From Deltaproteobacteria bacterium SG8_13 (GTDB lineage Bacteria; Desulfobacterota; Desulfobacteria; Desulfobacterales; SG8-13): a stretch of DNA of 49,506 nt. Below the pieces are notes generated by a model, which had not been told where the DNA came from, did not search any database, and saw only the letters and a program-made list of their open reading frames with translations. The translations under genes and the position numbers were made by a program. The stretch spans positions 1 through 49,506 of the forward strand of contig LJNK01000018.1 of the NCBI GenBank assembly GCA_001303025.1, given 5' to 3'. Below, piece after piece: positions 1 through 8,563 of this stretch (position 1 is the stretch's first letter; each line of letters starts with the position of its first letter).

Positions 1-746
1 TCCCCTGCTTCGGCACCCGAATCTTCTGTGGAAAGCGCCTCGGTATCTTCGGCCTCCTCGTTGCTCTTTTCGGCTTCCTGGATGACGGCCAGCAGGTCAT
101 CGTCGCGCTTGATCGCCTCGATTGCCCGCCGGGCCTTCTCCCGGTAAACACTTTTCGGATACTGCCTGACCACGTGGGTAAAATGCTTCACCGCGCTCTG
201 ACGGTCGGCCTGGCTGTAGGATCGTTTATAGAGCTCGAAGTACAGGAAACCGGCCATGTACAAACTGGCGCTGGCCCACGCATCGGAGGGGTTCGTTTGG
301 TAGGCGGCCTCGAACTTCTTGATGCACGGTAGCCACCGGTCCCTGTATTTCTGCTGTACGGGATTGTTGAGCAGTTGCCGGTAGCAGGCCTCGGCGCGGT
401 GGTACTGGTCGCTGACCGGGGGTCGGTTTTGAGTCGCCTCCCGGTTGTCATCCGGGTTGCCGGATCTTTTGTAAAGATCACGGTACAAACTGCCGGTCAT
501 GAAAAGCCCTGCAGCCGCCCACGGCCCCTGGGGATCCTGCCGGTAGACGCCCTGGGACTTTTCTATACAAACCATCCAGTTGGCACGATACTTTTGCTTC
601 TTTTTGCTATCCTGCAGCTTGCGGCTGCAGGCCTCGGCCTGAAAGTAAAGCTCCTTGGCCGATTCGGCGGCACCCGGGGCCGGAAGATACCAGAAGCAGA
701 GCAGTATCGCCGCAGCCGCAATTATCTGATTCGCATATTTATTCAT
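1..746 (-). CDS. TPR-type N-terminal part of a probable N-acetylmuramoyl-L-alanine amidase (partial)
   Basis: An open frame starts at ATG 746 and runs off the window edge after 248 codons without a stop. It begins 3 nt after the mutS stop, so it is the next gene of the same operon. Residues 1-27 form a signal peptide or membrane anchor ending around GAA. Two clear repeats of about 60 residues follow, each with an AEAC start, a W-x2-C-I-x-K motif and an LYKRS end. This is a duplicated TPR-like unit. A basic helix and an acidic Ser/Glu-rich linker come next. In Desulfobacterales a protein of this kind next to mutS carries a C-terminal Amidase_3 domain, which would lie outside the window. The amidase part is therefore inference; the envelope location and the repeats are seen. 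Confidence 0.6.
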   Translation of the reverse strand, partial: MNKYANQIIAAAAILLCFWYLPAPGAAESAKELYFQAEACSRKLQDSKKKQKYRANWMVCIEKSQGVYRQDPQGPWAAAGLFMTGSLYRDLYKRSGNPDDNREATQNRPPVSDQYHRAEACYRQLLNNPVQQKYRDRWLPCIKKFEAAYQTNPSDAWASASLYMAGFLYFELYKRSYSQADRQSAVKHFTHVVRQYPKSVYREKARRAIEAIKRDDDLLAVIQEAEKSNEEAEDTEALSTEDSGAEAG

Positions 747-749
747 ATT

Positions 750-3377
750 CTATTTCGCAGTTGCTTTCGCCTGACGCCGAAGTTCGTGAAGAAGATTCAG
801 AGCATCGATGGGCGTCATCTTGTCGAGGTCGACACGCAGCAGCCGATCAGTGAAAGCATCCGTTGTTTTGTGGAACAATCCGAGCTGAATCCCTTTTTTA
901 TCGGCATTCAGCTCACCGTCCGCTGGTTCTGCGGTGGTGAGAAAATGCTGGGAGTCGTCTTCGATGCGGGCAAGGATTTTCTTCGCCCGCCGCACGACCC
1001 GACCGGGGACACCGGCCAATCGCGCCACCTGGATCCCGTAGCTCCGGTTGGTACCCCCTTCCACCAGTTTGCGCAGAAAAATGATCTCATCGTTCCATTC
1101 CTTTACCGCAATGTGGAAATTACGCACACGCGGTTTGGAGGCGGCCAGCTCTGTCAATTCATGGTAGTGCGTCGCAAACAGCGTTTTTACCCCCACGCCG
1201 TTCAGATCGTGCAGGTGTTCGGCCACCGCCCACGCGATGCTCAGTCCGTCGAAGGTGCTGGTTCCCCGCCCGATTTCATCGAGGATGACAAGGCTGTCCG
1301 CGGTTGCGTTGTTCAGGATATTGGCAGTCTCCTGCATCTCCACCAGGAAGGTGCTCTGACCGCCGGAAAGGTTGTCCAGGGCCCCCACCCGGGTGAAAAT
1401 CCGGTCGGTGAGACACACCACCGCACTGCGGGCAGGTACGAAACTGCCGATATGGGCCATGAGAACCGTAAGGGCCGTTTGTCGCAACGCGGTCGATTTG
1501 CCGGCCATATTGGGCCCGGTGATGATCAGCACCTGGTTTTCCTCATTGTCGAGCACCAGGGTGTTGGGTACAAATCGCTCACCGATGAGCACTTTTTCGA
1601 TCACCGGATGGCGGCCGTCCTCGATTCGAATCGACCCCTGCGTATTCAAAGAAGGCCGGCAGTAATGGTTCTGGTCGGCCGTTTCCGCCAGCGCAAGCAG
1701 GCAGTCGATCCGGCCGATGAACCGCGCCAGCTCCTGGATGGCTGCATTGTTGCGAATCACTTCGGACCGGATCTGGTTGAAAATATCCAGCTCCAGGACG
1801 GCCCGCTGCTCCTCGGCCTGAAGGACGCGGGTTTCAAAAGTTTTCAGCTCATCGGTAATGTAGCGCTCGGCATTGACCAGCGTCTGTTTGCGGACATACC
1901 GGGCCGGGACTTCTTCAGCGCGGGATTTGGGCACCTCTATGTAGTAACCGAATACCTTGTTGTAGCGCACTTTAATCGTCTGGATACCGGTCGCCTCCCG
2001 CTCCTGAACCTCCAGCCGCGCCAGCCACCCCTTGCCGTCGCGACTCATCTGCACCAGCTCGTCCAGCTTCCGGTTGTAGCCGGATTTGATCATGCCGCCC
2101 TCCTGGATCGTCAGCGGTGCGTCCTCCCGGATGGCGCTGTCGATCAGAGACGCGAGCTCCCCGAGCCCGGCCGGATCTGCCTGCAATGCAAACAGATCGG
2201 CATCGAAACGGGACAGCAGCGAAGCGATCTCCGGCAGCATTTGAAGCGATTGTTTGAGGGCGGTGAGGTCCCGGGCATTGCAGTGTCCCATGGAGATCTT
2301 GCTGTTTAGCCGTTCAAGATCGTAGACGGCCTGCAGGGCCTGTCGAAGGGGGCTGCGGAGCGCACGGTTGTTTTTCCCTTCCTGCACCGCATCCAGCCGT
2401 CGCTCGATCTCGCGCATATCCCGCAGGGGATACCGCAACCACTCTTTGAGCATGCGACCGCCCATGGCGGTAACGGTTCGGTCAAGGATGCTGAGCAGGG
2501 TTCCCTGCCGGGAGCCGGTCCGGATGTTGGATGTCAACTCCAGGTTCCGGCAGCTCATATCGTCCAGCCACAGGTAGCGCTCCGGGAAATAGGGTTCCAC
2601 GCGCTGAATGTGCTCGACCGGCTGCTTCTGGGTCTCCTGCACGTAGAGCAGCAGGCCGCCGGCAGCCCTTGTGCCGGCTTCCATCTGCTCGCATCCGAAA
2701 CCTTCCAGCGAGACCACCTTGAACTGCTTGAGCAAGGCGGCTCGCGACCTTCGGTTTTCGAAATACCGGTCTGCAAACCACGTAAGGGCGGTTTCCGCAA
2801 CGACCTCCAGAAACGGCGCAAACAGCGGATCGTTGCGGCCGGATTCCGGAAACACCGTTTCACTGGGTGACACACGCAGGATCTCGGCGGCAATTTTCTC
2901 GGACTGACCGGCTTCGGTCAGACGAAAAGTGCCGGTGGACAGATCGAGGCAGGCCAGTCCGAACGTGTCCGACACCCTCACCAGGGCGAGAACGTAGTTG
3001 TTCGACTTTTCTTCCAGGTACTCGTTTTCGACAATCATACCCGGAGTGATGACCCGCACCACCTCCCTTTTTACCAGCCCCTTGGCGGTGGCCGGGTCTT
3101 CCACCTGGTCACAAAGGGCAACCTTGTGCCCGGCATCCAGCAGCCGGGAAATATACCCCGGGGCTGCACGGTGAGGGACCCCGCACATCGGTATGGGAGA
3201 TTCGTCCTTTTTGTTGCGCGAAGTCAGGGTGATTTCCAGAACCCTTGCCGCCAGTTCGGCATCGTCGAAAAACATCTCGTAAAAATCGCCCATGCGGTAA
3301 AACAGAATCGTATCCGGATACGCTTCTTTGATCGACAGATACTGCTGCATCATGGGTGTGATTTTCGGAAGGCTCAT
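750..3377 (-). CDS. mutS: DNA mismatch repair protein MutS
   Basis: Full-length MutS1 of 875 aa, which scans and binds mismatches and recruits MutL. The mismatch-contacting F-x-E motif is present as Phe32-Tyr-Glu34 in the N-terminal domain. The connector, lever and clamp domains follow. The ATPase has a Walker A TGPNMAGKST near residue 620 and a Walker B/signature VILDEIGRGTST near 698. The C-terminal tail ends in a short helix of the tetramerisation type. The start MSLPKITPMMQQY matches the normal family start. It is followed at 3 nt by the TPR/amidase-like gene and preceded by the LapA-domain gene with a 141-nt gap, all on the same strand. No MutL gene is seen in the window. Confidence 0.98.
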   Translation of the reverse strand: MSLPKITPMMQQYLSIKEAYPDTILFYRMGDFYEMFFDDAELAARVLEITLTSRNKKDESPIPMCGVPHRAAPGYISRLLDAGHKVALCDQVEDPATAKGLVKREVVRVITPGMIVENEYLEEKSNNYVLALVRVSDTFGLACLDLSTGTFRLTEAGQSEKIAAEILRVSPSETVFPESGRNDPLFAPFLEVVAETALTWFADRYFENRRSRAALLKQFKVVSLEGFGCEQMEAGTRAAGGLLLYVQETQKQPVEHIQRVEPYFPERYLWLDDMSCRNLELTSNIRTGSRQGTLLSILDRTVTAMGGRMLKEWLRYPLRDMREIERRLDAVQEGKNNRALRSPLRQALQAVYDLERLNSKISMGHCNARDLTALKQSLQMLPEIASLLSRFDADLFALQADPAGLGELASLIDSAIREDAPLTIQEGGMIKSGYNRKLDELVQMSRDGKGWLARLEVQEREATGIQTIKVRYNKVFGYYIEVPKSRAEEVPARYVRKQTLVNAERYITDELKTFETRVLQAEEQRAVLELDIFNQIRSEVIRNNAAIQELARFIGRIDCLLALAETADQNHYCRPSLNTQGSIRIEDGRHPVIEKVLIGERFVPNTLVLDNEENQVLIITGPNMAGKSTALRQTALTVLMAHIGSFVPARSAVVCLTDRIFTRVGALDNLSGGQSTFLVEMQETANILNNATADSLVILDEIGRGTSTFDGLSIAWAVAEHLHDLNGVGVKTLFATHYHELTELAASKPRVRNFHIAVKEWNDEIIFLRKLVEGGTNRSYGIQVARLAGVPGRVVRRAKKILARIEDDSQHFLTTAEPADGELNADKKGIQLGLFHKTTDAFTDRLLRVDLDKMTPIDALNLLHELRRQAKATAK

Positions 3378-3518
3378 AGATCAGGTCTGCCGGCAGGTGC
3401 CGGCCGGCAGGTCTCTGGTTGCAGTCTGGTTTACAAAACGCCCTTGCGTCTTTGCCGCGCGCATCGGGCTCGATCTTCCAGCAGGCGGCGTGCAGATCGT
3501 TTCCATGCAACAGCCCGT

Positions 3519-3926
3519 TTACGGCTCCCGCCGTTCGGCCACCGGAGGGGTGACCTCGGGAGTAATGACAACGGTTTCGGCATCCGACCCGCGCTGCACC
3601 GTTGGCCTGGGCTTGGCCACCGGTTCAGGGGCGCTGATCCGCTCGTCCGGTTTTTCGGCTTTGAGCTGCTGGGTTTTCCGCTTTCTTTTCGATCGCAGGT
3701 GGTAGATTACCAGAAAGTACATACCGAGAATCAGGCCGGCAACAAAAAAACCGGCGCAGATCATCACAATTTTCCACTCCGGGCTCTGGTATTCGGTAAA
3801 CAGCAGGTTGAGCCGCAAGGACTGGCCGGCCATAAAAAACTGTTGGTTTTGATAAATGAGGATCGCAACAAAGGCGACGATCAGCACCCAGATGCCCGTT
3901 TTAACCTTTTTCATGATTCTCTCCAT
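3519..3926 (-). CDS. LapA-domain (DUF1049) inner-membrane protein
   Basis: A 135-aa protein with two membrane helices at about residues 9-25 and 51-75 and an intervening loop containing an N-L-L-F-T stretch, the usual LapA/DUF1049 arrangement. A basic juxtamembrane segment (RSKRKRK) follows. The C-terminal 50 residues are a Pro-rich, disordered cytosolic tail. Family members in gammaproteobacteria (LapA/YciS) act with LapB in control of lipopolysaccharide assembly. No lapB-like partner is adjacent, so that role is only possible here. A second start (MKK) lies four codons downstream and is equally plausible. It lies upstream of mutS on the same strand. Confidence 0.85.
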   Translation of the reverse strand: MERIMKKVKTGIWVLIVAFVAILIYQNQQFFMAGQSLRLNLLFTEYQSPEWKIVMICAGFFVAGLILGMYFLVIYHLRSKRKRKTQQLKAEKPDERISAPEPVAKPRPTVQRGSDAETVVITPEVTPPVAERREP

Positions 3927-4114
3927 TTCAGAATCCAGGTTCCCGGTATATGGCTGTACGGCCGGTGATTATCCTGCAAAAGTTACGCTTATTGGGAGCA
4001 AAACTCAACCCTTTATTTAACAGCGGTGCCGGCTCATGACTCGGGCGGCTGCGCTGCGGTCGACCTTGCGGTGGCCGGAGGTCCAACGGTTGTTGGAAGC
4101 CAAGACAGCAACCG

Positions 4115-4879
4115 TCAGTCGTTTCCGACCTGCCCGGCGCCTTCGGCCGGCACAAGCGGCACGATTTCCAGGTTGCCCCACGCCCCGATGCGTTCTCCCA
4201 CAATGACGACCACTCCCTCGACGGATTCGATCGCCCGGGCGAATGCGATCGCATCTTCAATGTCGGCGCGTGCGCGGATTCTATTGGCCGTCGCGGTTGC
4301 CGCCGCGTCGGCCAGCGCGCATCCGCAAGCAACGACGGTGACAGCGTCGGCACGACCTAAACTCAGCGAATGACCCACGGTACCGGAGGAGGTACACACC
4401 CCGATTGCCCGATTTTCGCCACCGACCCGGATCCCGACTTTCAGACTCAACGGCGACCGGCCGGCATAGATTCCGGTGACGACCGGATTCGCCGTACTGA
4501 GAAACACATCCCCTCCGTTTTCTACCACCACCAGTGGGGACAGCTGCAACAGGGACTTGCCGACCTGCTCGGCGATCGCCCCGGCTACCGAGGCCATGGG
4601 ACCGACACCAGCGCACTCACCCGCACGGATCATGTCCGCGACAATGCCCGGTTGCGGAGTACTTGTGCGCCAGGGCACAAGTGATTTCGCAAAATCCGGA
4701 TAAAGGCGGATCGCGTCTTCAATATACCGGCGCTGCTGCAGGACCGTATCGCGGACCGCGGCGCTATAGTCCCTGTCGGCGTGTACCCAAAGATCGGTTT
4801 CCTTTACCACCACCCGGAAAGTGGTGGCCCGGTCGGCCCTGACTCGATTCCGGTAGAACTTTTCCTGCTGCTCTGTCAT
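4115..4879 (-). CDS. UPF0280 family protein (ApbE-like fold)
   Basis: A 254-aa protein. The frame is open further upstream, but that would overlap the dGTPase-like gene. ATG 4879 is preceded by a strong GGGGGGT ribosome-binding site and is chosen. The sequence has the UPF0280 hallmarks: an early FYRNRV segment, a GECAGVGPMASVAGAIAE motif, a VENGGD motif and an ALADAAATA helix. These resemble the FMN-transferase (ApbE) fold. The biochemical role is unestablished; relatives in methanogens and sulfate reducers are annotated only as UPF0280 or thiamine biosynthesis-related. It sits 56 nt after the dGTPase-like gene, in the same direction. Confidence 0.9.
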   Translation of the reverse strand: MTEQQEKFYRNRVRADRATTFRVVVKETDLWVHADRDYSAAVRDTVLQQRRYIEDAIRLYPDFAKSLVPWRTSTPQPGIVADMIRAGECAGVGPMASVAGAIAEQVGKSLLQLSPLVVVENGGDVFLSTANPVVTGIYAGRSPLSLKVGIRVGGENRAIGVCTSSGTVGHSLSLGRADAVTVVACGCALADAAATATANRIRARADIEDAIAFARAIESVEGVVVIVGERIGAWGNLEIVPLVPAEGAGQVGND

Positions 4880-4935
4880 CGTTATCGCACCCCCCTGCCC
4901 AAAGGTTCGGGTGCAGGGTTCCGCGACCCCACAGA

Positions 4936-6117
4936 TCACCGGCCAACGGTGCTGGGCCGCAGCTCTTCGGGACACTGCCGGAGGAAGTACTGATCCGTCA
5001 TTCCGGCGATGAAATCCCGAACGATCTCTTCGGGCCTGTGCCGGTCGATGTAGTCGGGCGACATATCCTTCAGAAACTGCGTAAAGATCGCAGATGAACG
5101 GTTCTCGCTGACCAGCTCCGTGAGAAACTGATCGAACAGGATTTCAAACAGGCGTTGAATCATACCCAGGTGTTGCTTGATTTTCGGGTTCATGTAAATG
5201 CGCTGCAGGTTGAATTCCTTCAACAGGCGCAGGGCATCGCTAACGCCGGCACTGAATGCAACGAATGGTTGCCGGTAGCTGTTTTTGATCACGTCGGAGA
5301 CCAGGTTGTAGACAATGGTGCCGTTGGTGCTGCCGAGTATCCGCACGCATGGCCCGGGCAGATCGGATCTGTCGATCAGTCCCAGGCGGATGGCATCCTC
5401 TATATCTCTGCCGATGTAGCTGATCGTGTCGGTCATCCGCACCACGCAGCCCTCCATGGTCATGGGGGTCAATTCGATATCCGGATCTTCTTTCTTGGCC
5501 GCTATATCGTCATCTAAATCCGAGAACGTCTTGCCCGTGTTCGGCGCAAGCTGCTGGTTGTGGATCTCACCGTCGTGGCACAAAATTCCGTCCAGGGTCT
5601 GCAGGCAAAGATTCCATCCCCTGCCCTTTTTTTCGACCCGGTCGAGAAACTGGACGCTTTGCAGGTTGTGATGAAAACTGCCGATCCCGTGCGCCCGGCA
5701 CAACCGGGTGAGAATCTTTTCGCCGTCGTGGCCGAAAGGGATATGGCCGATATCGTGGCCGAGGGCGATCGCCTCTATCAGATCCTCGTTGAGGCGCAGA
5801 AAGCGTCCGATGGTGCGGGCGATTTTGGAAACCAGCTGTACATGCAGCACCCGGTGGGTGATGTGATCGTTTTCGATCAGGTAGAACACCTGGGTTTTGT
5901 CGATATAACGGGTGTAGGCGAGCGAATGTAAAATCCGGTCGGTGTCCACCGAATACGGCTGACGGTAGTCGTTCTCCAGCTGTTCTTCCCGGCGCCTCCG
6001 AACGGCGCTGCTGTTCAGCGTCGCCCGGGCAGACAGCGCCCCTAGCTGCTGTTTCAGCAATTCCTGGGCAATTTTCTTCAGCTGGGGGTCTTGCGGCGTG
6101 AATTCAGATCGTTCCAT
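4936..6117 (-). CDS. dGTPase-like HD-domain phosphohydrolase
   Basis: A 393-aa protein of the deoxyguanosinetriphosphate triphosphohydrolase family, which hydrolyses dNTPs to deoxynucleoside and triphosphate. The family R-x-L-H-S-L-A-Y-T-R segment (residues 61-70) is followed by a TQVF motif. Metal ligands are seen as His88, the His121-Asp122 pair in ALGHDIGHIPFGH and a conserved late Asp in an RMTDTISYIGRD helix. The first 50 residues are basic and helical. The start overlaps the end of the upstream ATP-grasp gene by 14 nt, so the two are translationally coupled. The precise substrate (dGTP or general dNTP) cannot be read from the sequence. Confidence 0.9.
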   Translation of the reverse strand: MERSEFTPQDPQLKKIAQELLKQQLGALSARATLNSSAVRRRREEQLENDYRQPYSVDTDRILHSLAYTRYIDKTQVFYLIENDHITHRVLHVQLVSKIARTIGRFLRLNEDLIEAIALGHDIGHIPFGHDGEKILTRLCRAHGIGSFHHNLQSVQFLDRVEKKGRGWNLCLQTLDGILCHDGEIHNQQLAPNTGKTFSDLDDDIAAKKEDPDIELTPMTMEGCVVRMTDTISYIGRDIEDAIRLGLIDRSDLPGPCVRILGSTNGTIVYNLVSDVIKNSYRQPFVAFSAGVSDALRLLKEFNLQRIYMNPKIKQHLGMIQRLFEILFDQFLTELVSENRSSAIFTQFLKDMSPDYIDRHRPEEIVRDFIAGMTDQYFLRQCPEELRPSTVGR

Positions 6118-6913
6118 CTTCGATCAGTTTCTCCATCAGGGCAATATAGTCGATTCCTGCGGCCAGGAAACCCTCTTTGCCGTATTTCATATTGGCCTCC
6201 AGCACCACGTAGCGCCCGTTGTGCTCGCAGATATCAATCCCGACATCGTCCCATCCGCAAGACCGGGCAGCGTGCAGTGCCAGTTCACGGGCACCCTCGG
6301 GGACCTTTTCCAGGGAAATGCGCCCTCCCACCGCCACGTTGCTCCGAAAATCCTCCGGCGGGTTGATACGCCAGTAGGCATGCACCACCTGGTCACCGAT
6401 GACCACGACACGCATGTCGCGATCGTGCGGCAGATACTCCTGAATGTAAGCCGGATGCCCCCCTTCCAGGTATTTCTGCAGGTCGTCTTGGTTTTGGATC
6501 AGATACACCCCCCTGCCCATGGCCGATCCGCGAGGGACCTTACCTATAAAAGGGTAGCGGAAAAAACGGGTGATGGTCCCCTTCTGTCGTTTACCGTAAA
6601 ACACCCGCGTGAATGGATGAGATATTCCCTGCAACTCGAACAACGCCGTCTGCTTGATTTTGTCCTGGACACACTTGTACGTGTGATAGCTGGGGAAAGT
6701 CGCTTTTCCCATTGCGTCAAACAAGTCCGCGTAAAACGCCGTGGGGTAATAAATCCGGCTTGCTTCGCGGATCAGCCGTGCGTCTTCCTCGCTGTAATCT
6801 GTGAAGTTGGTTTTCACTCCGAGGGTGATAACGTTGCGGCAGTTGCGCAACCGACCCTCCAGTGCAACGGCTTTGTACCGGTTTCCGGGTGCCGACTGCA
6901 GGTGTTCAGCCAT
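6104..6913 (-). CDS. RimK-like ATP-grasp protein
   Basis: A 269-aa protein with an ATP-grasp layout. A lysine-containing PFIGKVPRGSAMGRGV loop (about residue 121) corresponds to the ATP-binding lysine and glycine-rich loop. IQEYLPHDRDMRVVVIGDQVVHAYWR forms the central strand pair, and the Mg2+-binding acidic/Asn residues are in DVGIDICEHNGRYVVLEANMKYG. Families of this fold ligate carboxylates to amines (RimK glutamate ligase, glutathione or lysine-biosynthesis ligases), but the acceptor is unknown. It overlaps the dGTPase-like gene by 14 nt. ATG 6913 has a GGGATGGG ribosome-binding site a few bases upstream. Confidence 0.88.
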   Translation of the reverse strand: MAEHLQSAPGNRYKAVALEGRLRNCRNVITLGVKTNFTDYSEEDARLIREASRIYYPTAFYADLFDAMGKATFPSYHTYKCVQDKIKQTALFELQGISHPFTRVFYGKRQKGTITRFFRYPFIGKVPRGSAMGRGVYLIQNQDDLQKYLEGGHPAYIQEYLPHDRDMRVVVIGDQVVHAYWRINPPEDFRSNVAVGGRISLEKVPEGARELALHAARSCGWDDVGIDICEHNGRYVVLEANMKYGKEGFLAAGIDYIALMEKLIEDGTI

Positions 6914-7075
6914 CGCCCATCCCAGATTTGCACATGTAGTTGACTGTGGTACCCATCACCGCAACCGATTTCCGGCTTGCCGATACCGGACCTCGGAACA
7001 CTGCGCGTGGCCGATGGGCATCGATAATCGAAGATGTTTCCAACACCCGGATTCCCCTCCAAACCGGTCCGGAAT

Positions 7076-7573
7076 TCAGATCGGTGACACGTCTTCACCG
7101 GAAGACGGCCCCGCAGCATCGAACAGCTGCCGCACGCGCTGCATGACCCGGCTCGCATGGCTCCCCGACCAGAATATCTTGCCGCAACAGGGGCACTGCC
7201 GAAACTGTTCATGACTTTCGTATACGAAATCCGGCACCTTGTCGCGAACCGATGGCTTTTCGACGGATTCGATGCGCCGGTTACACGCCACGCAGCGCGT
7301 AAAGGGCCGAACGTCCTCCGGCCGTATTTCCAGGTTCCGGAGCACTTCGATCAGCTGCTGCCGAGGCTCGTTCGAATGGATGAAAAGCATCCGGCCGGAC
7401 CGCAGCTGTTTTTCCACACTGGCCGTGCGCGTCAGCAGCACCCGGTGGGGCGATGCGGAGCGGAAAAATTCCAATCCGCCGGCGCCGGCATCGAATGTGG
7501 CATCGAACCCGAGTATTCTCAGCCACTTGGCAAGTTTTCCCAGCGTGTTTTCCACGGCAAAGGCAACGGTCAT
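7076..7573 (-). CDS. Mut7-C RNase domain protein
   Basis: A 165-aa protein of the Mut7-C (DUF82) family, related to PIN-type RNases. It starts with the family's F-A-V-E-N-T-L-G-K-L-A-K-W-L-R-I-LGFD segment and has an LLTRTASVEKQL motif. The C-terminal zinc knuckle is CVACNRRIE followed by CPCCGKIFWSGSH, with four cysteines. Open sequence upstream gives a longer frame, but ATG 7573 has a GGAGG site 8 nt before it and begins exactly at the conserved N-terminus. RNA substrate and role are unknown. It lies 162 nt upstream of the ATP-grasp gene on the same strand. Confidence 0.88.
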   Translation of the reverse strand: MTVAFAVENTLGKLAKWLRILGFDATFDAGAGGLEFFRSASPHRVLLTRTASVEKQLRSGRMLFIHSNEPRQQLIEVLRNLEIRPEDVRPFTRCVACNRRIESVEKPSVRDKVPDFVYESHEQFRQCPCCGKIFWSGSHASRVMQRVRQLFDAAGPSSGEDVSPI

Positions 7574-7719
7574 CGTCGGTCGCCTCCGGCCTTTTCTGGC
7601 GGCTGGCCGGGATTCAGCAGGGCCGACAGGCCTCAAGCGAACGCCGGATCTGCGGCTTTACCGAACGGGGCCCATCGCTCGCCGGTCGAACGGTGCCCGC
7701 TCGTCGAAAACGTTCTCCG

Positions 7720-8163
7720 TCAGGGTTGTTTGAGCGCCTGATAGGCCTGCTGGATTTCCTTGAAACGGATTTCCGCCAGTTTTTGAAACTCGTCACCCAG
7801 ATGCACCACCTTGTCGGGATGGTACTTGCTGACCAACTCACGATATGCCGTTTTTATCTCCTCCTGACTGGCCCCGCGGCTTACCCCCAGCACGTCGTGG
7901 GGATCTTCCGGATTTTCCGAACCCGCTTCCGTTCGCCCTTGGCGGTCGCCGGTTCTTTCAGCCCCGCCGCTGGCGGAACCGCGGAATTTTTCTTCGAAGC
8001 GGCCGGCTCGCTGCGCGCGCTTTCGGTACATGTATAAAAAGCGCAGCAGCAGCCCCAGCACCACCGCATCGTCCAGCCACCCCCATCCGGCCAGGAAATC
8101 GGGCAGCAGGTCGTAGGGAGACAGGGCATACAGCACTGCCAGTATGATGTATATATATTTCAT
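7720..8163 (-). CDS. Membrane-anchored J-domain protein with DUF1232-like N-terminus
   Basis: A 147-aa protein. Residues 1-45 form a DUF1232/YkvA-like hydrophobic segment with the typical [12 protein letters not shown] and [13 protein letters not shown] motifs. A basic and then polar disordered linker covers about residues 46-85. A C-terminal J-domain starts with DPHDVLGV and has the HPD motif at 115-117, followed by a [10 protein letters not shown] helix. The J-domain would stimulate a DnaK-type Hsp70 at the membrane. No hsp70 gene is near. ATG 8163 has only a weak GAG upstream. It is the first gene of the minus run that leads towards mutS. Confidence 0.85.
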   Translation of the reverse strand: MKYIYIILAVLYALSPYDLLPDFLAGWGWLDDAVVLGLLLRFLYMYRKRAQRAGRFEEKFRGSASGGAERTGDRQGRTEAGSENPEDPHDVLGVSRGASQEEIKTAYRELVSKYHPDKVVHLGDEFQKLAEIRFKEIQQAYQALKQP

Positions 8164-8563
8164 CTCTGACGAAAACCATCTCGGTGAAGACGGACATCCG
8201 GGGCAGCGAATCCGGGATGGCTCATCGAAATATATACAACCGCAACGGCCGGGTCAAACCCGAGATATCGGGTTTCCCGTCTGCCGCCGCAGTCACCACC
8301 CAATTTGGATGATCCGTCGGATCGTCTCCGGTTTTCACTCCGATTCCTGGCGGGAAGTCCGCCGCCGGGCCAAAACACAATATATTGTAGTTCATTTCCT
8401 CTGCAAACGCAACTAGTAGAGTTCGAGACAGGAGATCACCATGGCAGGAAAAGAGGGCCGGTTCGAACCAGGGAGCATCGGCCCGGCGGTGCGGATCGAC
8501 AGGTGGAAAGCGGATCTCTTGCGCGCGCAGCAAAGCGGGGATGAAAACGCTTTTTCCGATACG
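8164..8563. other. 400-nt stretch without a firmly supported gene
   Basis: This lies between the J-domain gene start and the stop of the ketopantoate-reductase-like gene. It holds a 12-nt palindrome ACAATATATTGT at 8377-8388. It also holds a plus-strand ATG at 8441 with a good GGAGATCACC leader, opening a 135-codon frame that runs antisense into the next gene. That frame is discussed as a finding and is not called as a gene. I see no RNA gene here. Confidence 0.4.

Noticed and set aside
375..2309. A 644-codon open frame on the plus strand opposite mutS
   Set aside because: It is antisense to a well supported MutS and has no family motifs; long antisense frames are expected in GC-rich DNA.
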